A DNA stretch of 44,001 nt, taken from Brasilonema sp. CT11. Its GTDB lineage: Bacteria > Cyanobacteriota > Cyanobacteriia > Cyanobacteriales > Nostocaceae. Of the stretch, positions 39,725 to 44,001 are shown piece after piece. Each line of letters begins with the position of its first letter. Positions within the stretch are counted from its first letter, which is position 1. Location: positions 1 through 44,001 of the forward strand of contig NZ_JABXYX010000062.1 of assembly GCF_017982655.1 (NCBI RefSeq), given 5' to 3'. Position numbers and translations under genes: made by a program. The notes under the pieces were generated by a model, which had not been told where the DNA came from, did no database searches, and was given only the letters and a program-made list of their open reading frames with translations.

Positions 39725-42700
39725 TATCGTCACACAAACGCCTATCTTCTGCGCCATCGGGGTTATTTTGCAGGTAGCCTCGTATCAAGCCACACCCCCG
39801 CACCAGCAAATTATCTAAATCAAAATTCCACAAAATTACTGTACCGTCATAAGATCCAGAAGCAAGGGTTTTGCCATCTGGGCTAAAGCTGACGCTTGTA
39901 ACAGAGTTTGTATGCCCAATAAGTGTTTGAATTTCCCTACTATTGTTAATATCCCACAATTTCACCGTATTGTCCCATGATGCAGAAGCAAGGGTTTTGC
40001 CATCTGGGCTAAAGCTGACGCTTGTAACAGAGTTTGTATGCCCCTTAAGGGTTTGAATTTCCCTACTATTGTTAATATCCCACAATTTCACCGTATTGTC
40101 CTGTGATGCAGAAGCAAGGGTTTTGCCATCTGGGCTAAAGCTAACGCTTGTAACATAGTCTGTATGCCCCTTAAGGGTTTGAATTTCTCTACCAGTGTTA
40201 ACATCCCACAGTTTCACCGTATTGTCCTGTGATGCAGAAGCAAGGGTTTTGCCATCTGGGCTAAAGCTGACGCTGTAAACAGAGTATGTATGCCCATAAA
40301 GGGTTTTAATTTCTCTACCACTGTTGATATTCCACAATTTCACCGTTTTGTCCTGTGATGCAGAAGCAAGGGTTTTGCCATCTGGGCTAAAGCTGACGCT
40401 GTAAACAGAGTATGTATGCCCAATAAGTGTTTTAATTTCTCTACCACTGTTGATATTCCACAATTTCACCGTTTTGTCCTGTGATGCAGAAGCAAGGGTT
40501 TTGCCATCTGGGCTAAAGCTGACGCTTGTAACAGAGTTTGTATGCCCAATAAGTGTTTTAATTTCTCTACCACTGTTGATATTCCACAGTTTTACCGTTT
40601 TGCCCCAAGATGCGGAAGCAAGGGTTTTGCCATCTGGGCTAAAGCTGACGCTTGTAACAGAGGTTGTATGCCCAATAAGTGTTTTAATTTCTCTACCACT
40701 GTTGATATTCCACAGTTTTACCGTTTTGTCATCAGGTCCAGAATCAACGCTTTTGCCATCTGGGCTAATGCTGCTGCTGCTAGCAGAGAATATATCCCCA
40801 ATAAGTGTTTCAATTTCTCTACCACTGTTGATATTCCACAGTTTCACCGTATTGTCAAATGATGCAGAAGCAAGGGTTTTGCCATCTGGGCTAAAGCTGA
40901 CGCTTTTAACATCAGATGTATGCCCAAAAAGTGTTTTAATTTCGCTACCACTGTTGATATCCCACAGTTTCACCGTTTTGTCATCAGATCCGGAAGCAAG
41001 GGTTTTGCCATCTGGGCTAAAGCTGACGCTGCTAACAGAGGATGTATGCCCGTTAAGGGTTTTAATTTCTCTACCACTGTTGATATTCCACAGTTTCACC
41101 GTTGTGTCATAAGATACGGAAGCAAGGGTTTTGCCATCTGGGCTAAAGCTGACGCTGTTAACAGAGGATGTATGCCCAATAAGTGTTTTAATTTCTCTAC
41201 CACTGTTGATATTCCACAGTTTTACCGTTTTGTCCCAAGATACGGAAGCAAGGGTTTTGCCATCTGGGCTAAAGCTGACGCTTTTAACATCAGATGTATG
41301 CCTAAGGGTCTTAACTTCCTGACCACTGTCTTTATCCCACAGTTTCACCGTTTTGTCCTGTGATGCAGAAGCAAGGGTTTTGCCATCTGGGCTAAAGCTG
41401 ACACTGAAAACATAGGATGTATGCCCATTAAGGGTTTTAATTTCTCTACCACTGTTTACATCCCACAGTTTCACCGTTTTGTCACGTGATGCGGAAGCAA
41501 GGGTTTTGCCATCTGGGCTAAAGCTGACGCTTGTAACAGAGTGTGTATGGCCGTTAAGGGTCTTAACTTCCTGACCAGTGTTAACATCCCACAGTTTCAC
41601 CGTTTTGTCATAAGATGCAGAAGCAAGAGTTTTGCCATCTGGGCTAAAGCTGACGCTGTTAACAGAGAATGTATGCTTTTTAAGGGTTTTAACGTTAAAC
41701 CGATATACTACCTCTTGCAATGTAGATATAGCCTGTATTCGATTTTCTGCTGTTATCCAAGGGTTCCAAAAACTTTTGAGTAGTTTTCCAGCTTTGATAA
41801 CTTCTGTTAACGCCTCCTCTTGGCGATATTGTTGAAAATCTTTGTCTGAACTTAAACTTAATTGACTCACTTGGGAATTAATTCTGCGAATTTCACTCAC
41901 CGCAGCAAATCCCGAAATCACCAGCAAAGCACAAACCAACCCAGCAATCACACTCAGTAGCAACCGTTGTTTCTGCTTCCTCTCCCTCTCCCGCAACGCC
42001 ACACTCTTCTCAATAAACCATCGCTGCGCCTGACGAACTTCCCCACCCCGTTGCTGTAACCATTCCTGTGCCACCGTCAAAGGCACACCCCGCAACAGAG
42101 CACCATCATCTTTTTTACTATCCACCCATTGCTGCAACGCTACCTTCAACCCTTCCTGCCAAACACGAAACTTGCGGTTTTCCTGCATCCATCCCCGCAA
42201 CCGTTCCCAATGGCGAATCAACGCCTCATGCACAACTTCCACTGTTTCTTCAAAAGTCAACTCGTTGCGGTTCGTCACCACCAAACGCTCATCCGCTAAG
42301 TGTGTTACCAAATCCCAGTTATCCCCCACCTCATCACTCGTCGCCAACTTCCGGGTATCTTCTGTACCTTCTCCCGGTTGCACCAACTGAATAAACACCC
42401 GTTGCGCTTTTTCTTGTTGTTCTTCACTCAACGAATCATAAATCTCCTCGGCGTAATTAGCCAGTGCTTTCTCAACTCCTCCGATCTTCTCATACGCATG
42501 ATGCGTCAACTTCCCTGAATGCTGTTGCTTCCACAACTGAGTCAGGGTAAACTCCAACAAAGGTAAACGTCCATCTCCATCTTGGATATCATTAATTATT
42601 GTGTTGGTTAAACCGAATTCTAACTCAAAGCCTAACTGAGTTGCAGGCAGTGCGATCGCTCGTTCTAATTCTTCACGGTTCATCCGCACCAGTAGTTCCG

Positions 42701-43844
42701 GTTGATAATTCTGCAACGCTTTGCCAAATGGTTCGTAATCATCCAGCGCCTTGCTAAAAAAGTCTGCCCGCAAAGTAAGCACCAGAGTAAATAACGGTGC
42801 ATTGTTCACCGCTTGCAGCAAACCATCTAAGAAAATTTTGCGTTCCGATGCATCCGCGCAAAGGGTATAAATTTCTTCAAATTGATCGCCAACAAGCAAC
42901 AGTCGGCGCGGGGAGTCGGGAGATAGAGTTTGGATGCGTTCGATAGTTGTTTGCAGAGTTGACGTATCTTTTCGCAGTTGGAGTTCTAGTTTAGCTTCTT
43001 TTAAGTGGCGATCGTCGCCATCCTCCAAGTTAAACGCCACCGCCAACGCCATAGCTAACGACTCAAAAGGATTTTTCAAAGGACGAAACGAGAGAATCAG
43101 CCAACTATTAACAGTATCCTGACGCAACTGAGGAATTAAACCAGCAAATACCAACGATGACTTGCCGCTTCCAGAAGCACCAACCACAGCAACTAACGGC
43201 TTGCTGTTAACTGCGGATACAAGCTGCAAAGCAGCCTTTTCTCTGCCAAAAAAATACTGGGCATTCGCTTCCCCAAACGCCGCTAATCCTTGATAGGGAC
43301 AAAAAGAAATTATCCCCAAACTTTGCCAAGTTGGTGGTATTTCAGTCTGATTTTGAACAATAACAGGAAGCCAACTCGCGCAAGGATATGTCTTCTCAAG
43401 TGAGCGTAATTGTTCTCGCGCATTCCGAACAGAAATATATAGAGATTTGCCACCTGTAAAGTGTTGGAGAAAAAACTTCAAAAACTCCTGCGCTACTTTA
43501 TCAGGTACAGGTTCCCGCATGACAATCACTTGGGGAATATTCAGTTGTTCTAATTCATAAGCAATACCCAAACCATCACAAGAATTGAACAACGCTACTT
43601 GCAATCGTCTTTCTATGGCTATTTGCAAAGCATCCCTCAATTCAGCCATTGTCAAACTATCATGACTGTTAAGAAAGATTCGTCCTTGTGTACCCTCAGT
43701 TCGAGAATGTCCAGAAAAAAACAGAATATCCCAACCGATCTTATCTTGCAGATGCTGATTTAAATCCTTTCTTGATGGTTCTTTGAGTAAGACAATTTCC
43801 GCCTCACCGCAATATGTTTCAAGCTCTTGTTTATCAGCTTCCAC
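39714..43844 (-). CDS. CHAT-nSTAND-WD40 signalling protein
   Basis: The 1376-aa product has a caspase-like CHAT protease domain at about 1-170, with catalytic pair His46 (LFFSGHS) and Cys89 (FNSCDG). A STAND NTPase follows (about 183-620) with Walker A GASGSGKSS at 222-230 and LLLVGDQFEE at 315-324. Next come a probable membrane helix near 640-660 (LLLSVIAGLVCALLVISGFAA) and 15 WD repeats from about residue 724, each 42 aa (one is 41). The annotated start is a GTG. The reading frame stays open upstream to a stop at 43944-43946 and encodes family-like residues (SPIIILGDSTNINV) with no ATG, GTG or TTG. The N-terminal module common in relatives is therefore missing. Such proteins are presumed stress, defence or cell-death proteases. 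Confidence 0.88.
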   Translation of the reverse strand: MEADKQELETYCGEAEIVLLKEPSRKDLNQHLQDKIGWDILFFSGHSRTEGTQGRIFLNSHDSLTMAELRDALQIAIERRLQVALFNSCDGLGIAYELEQLNIPQVIVMREPVPDKVAQEFLKFFLQHFTGGKSLYISVRNAREQLRSLEKTYPCASWLPVIVQNQTEIPPTWQSLGIISFCPYQGLAAFGEANAQYFFGREKAALQLVSAVNSKPLVAVVGASGSGKSSLVFAGLIPQLRQDTVNSWLILSFRPLKNPFESLAMALAVAFNLEDGDDRHLKEAKLELQLRKDTSTLQTTIERIQTLSPDSPRRLLLVGDQFEEIYTLCADASERKIFLDGLLQAVNNAPLFTLVLTLRADFFSKALDDYEPFGKALQNYQPELLVRMNREELERAIALPATQLGFELEFGLTNTIINDIQDGDGRLPLLEFTLTQLWKQQHSGKLTHHAYEKIGGVEKALANYAEEIYDSLSEEQQEKAQRVFIQLVQPGEGTEDTRKLATSDEVGDNWDLVTHLADERLVVTNRNELTFEETVEVVHEALIRHWERLRGWMQENRKFRVWQEGLKVALQQWVDSKKDDGALLRGVPLTVAQEWLQQRGGEVRQAQRWFIEKSVALRERERKQKQRLLLSVIAGLVCALLVISGFAAVSEIRRINSQVSQLSLSSDKDFQQYRQEEALTEVIKAGKLLKSFWNPWITAENRIQAISTLQEVVYRFNVKTLKKHTFSVNSVSFSPDGKTLASASYDKTVKLWDVNTGQEVKTLNGHTHSVTSVSFSPDGKTLASASRDKTVKLWDVNSGREIKTLNGHTSYVFSVSFSPDGKTLASASQDKTVKLWDKDSGQEVKTLRHTSDVKSVSFSPDGKTLASVSWDKTVKLWNINSGREIKTLIGHTSSVNSVSFSPDGKTLASVSYDTTVKLWNINSGREIKTLNGHTSSVSSVSFSPDGKTLASGSDDKTVKLWDINSGSEIKTLFGHTSDVKSVSFSPDGKTLASASFDNTVKLWNINSGREIETLIGDIFSASSSSISPDGKSVDSGPDDKTVKLWNINSGREIKTLIGHTTSVTSVSFSPDGKTLASASWGKTVKLWNINSGREIKTLIGHTNSVTSVSFSPDGKTLASASQDKTVKLWNINSGREIKTLIGHTYSVYSVSFSPDGKTLASASQDKTVKLWNINSGREIKTLYGHTYSVYSVSFSPDGKTLASASQDNTVKLWDVNTGREIQTLKGHTDYVTSVSFSPDGKTLASASQDNTVKLWDINNSREIQTLKGHTNSVTSVSFSPDGKTLASASWDNTVKLWDINNSREIQTLIGHTNSVTSVSFSPDGKTLASGSYDGTVILWNFDLDNLLVRGCGLIRGYLQNNPDGAEDRRLCDDIKR
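39804..41675 (-). repeat. 15 tandem WD-repeat units of 126 bp
   Basis: Each unit encodes HT..V.SVSFSPDGKTLASAS.D.TVKLW..N..REI.TL.G and is nearly identical to its neighbours at the DNA level. One unit (40671-40796) is strikingly diverged (DIFSASSSSISPDGKSVDSG). The near-identity points to recent duplication or gene conversion. Confidence 0.92.
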
Positions 43845-44001
43845 ATTAATGTTCGTGCTGTCACCCAGAATAATTATTGGACTTTGGACAAAAAAATGTG
43901 TTCGCGAATAAGGTACGCGAATAATAAAAGAATATAAACTTTTCTACCTCAGCCTTGCTCGTATGCTGAGTCAAACAACTGTATAACCAGAAAAATTACG
44001 C
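43845..44001. other. Upstream end of window
   Basis: The minus-strand frame of the CHAT gene continues to a stop at 43944-43946. Beyond that I see no clear promoter or coding continuation in any frame, so the 5' end of that gene is uncertain. Confidence 0.5.

Noticed and set aside
39804-41675. Regular direct repeats that might suggest a CRISPR array
   Set aside because: The period is 126 bases with most of each unit conserved and translated as WD blades. There are no short repeats with unique spacers.
40450-41835. Several plus-strand open frames of 60-220 codons with repeated sequence
   Set aside because: They are antisense shadows of the minus-strand WD-repeat array. Their repetitiveness only mirrors the 126-bp coding repeat.
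1-44001. tRNA or rRNA genes
   Set aside because: I looked for cloverleaf-type stretches and rRNA landmarks on both strands and saw none I could support. A covariance-model scan would be decisive.

Overview
The window looks like a chromosomal segment of a filamentous (Nostocales-type) cyanobacterium. Supporting signs are frequent GCGATCGC (HIP1) octamers, XisH/XisI-family genes, a CHAT-nSTAND-WD40 protein, a DUF3386 protein, an AMIN-domain protein, moderate-to-low GC and many cyanobacterial palindromic intergenic repeats. The assignment rests on gene content and repeats; no rRNA or other phylogenetic marker was compared.

Positions 1-23.2 kb hold most of a contractile injection system (CIS, phage-tail-like) locus, all on the plus strand. 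In order: the 3' end of a proline-rich protein, a Pvc16-like DUF4255 cap protein, a Pvc15-like AAA+ ATPase, a conserved 82-aa protein and a 794-aa DUF4157 protein whose C-terminal half looks like a GT-B-type transferase and is probably the cargo. A 2.6 kb accessory patch follows (broken REP-associated transposase with its repeats, xisH remnant, hicBA). The baseplate block then resumes: PAAR-like tip, tube adaptor, LysM protein, gp27-like hub, gp5-like OB spike, gp25, two large baseplate-J-type proteins, a P2-I-type tail protein with a beta-helix, and a DUF6519 protein. Most neighbours overlap by ATGA, implying tight translational coupling. Sheath, inner tube and tape-measure genes are not in the window and presumably lie upstream. 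The set resembles eCIS and the thylakoid-anchored CIS known from Anabaena.

Positions 23.8-37 kb are ordinary cyanobacterial chromosome: an AMIN + serine-hydrolase protein, a GH13 enzyme with CBM20, a GAF-LuxR regulator divergent from a DUF3386 gene, a HugZ-like flavoprotein, gatB, a probable small RNA, a 92-bp MITE with target-site duplication, a YpmS-like membrane protein, a DUF3891 protein, a glutathionyl-hydroquinone-reductase-type GST, a secreted PPC-like protein and an M48 metallopeptidase.

Positions 37-39.7 kb are a cluster of complete and decayed toxin-antitoxin or excision-control genes: xisI with only the tail of xisH, an Uma2 remnant, a VapB/PIN pair with a frameshifted toxin, an intact mntA-hepT pair and a DUF3368 (PIN) remnant, interspersed with repeats. 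From 39.7 kb to nearly the end, on the minus strand, lies a 1376-aa CHAT-nSTAND-WD40 protein with 15 almost identical WD blades and an apparently missing N-terminal module.
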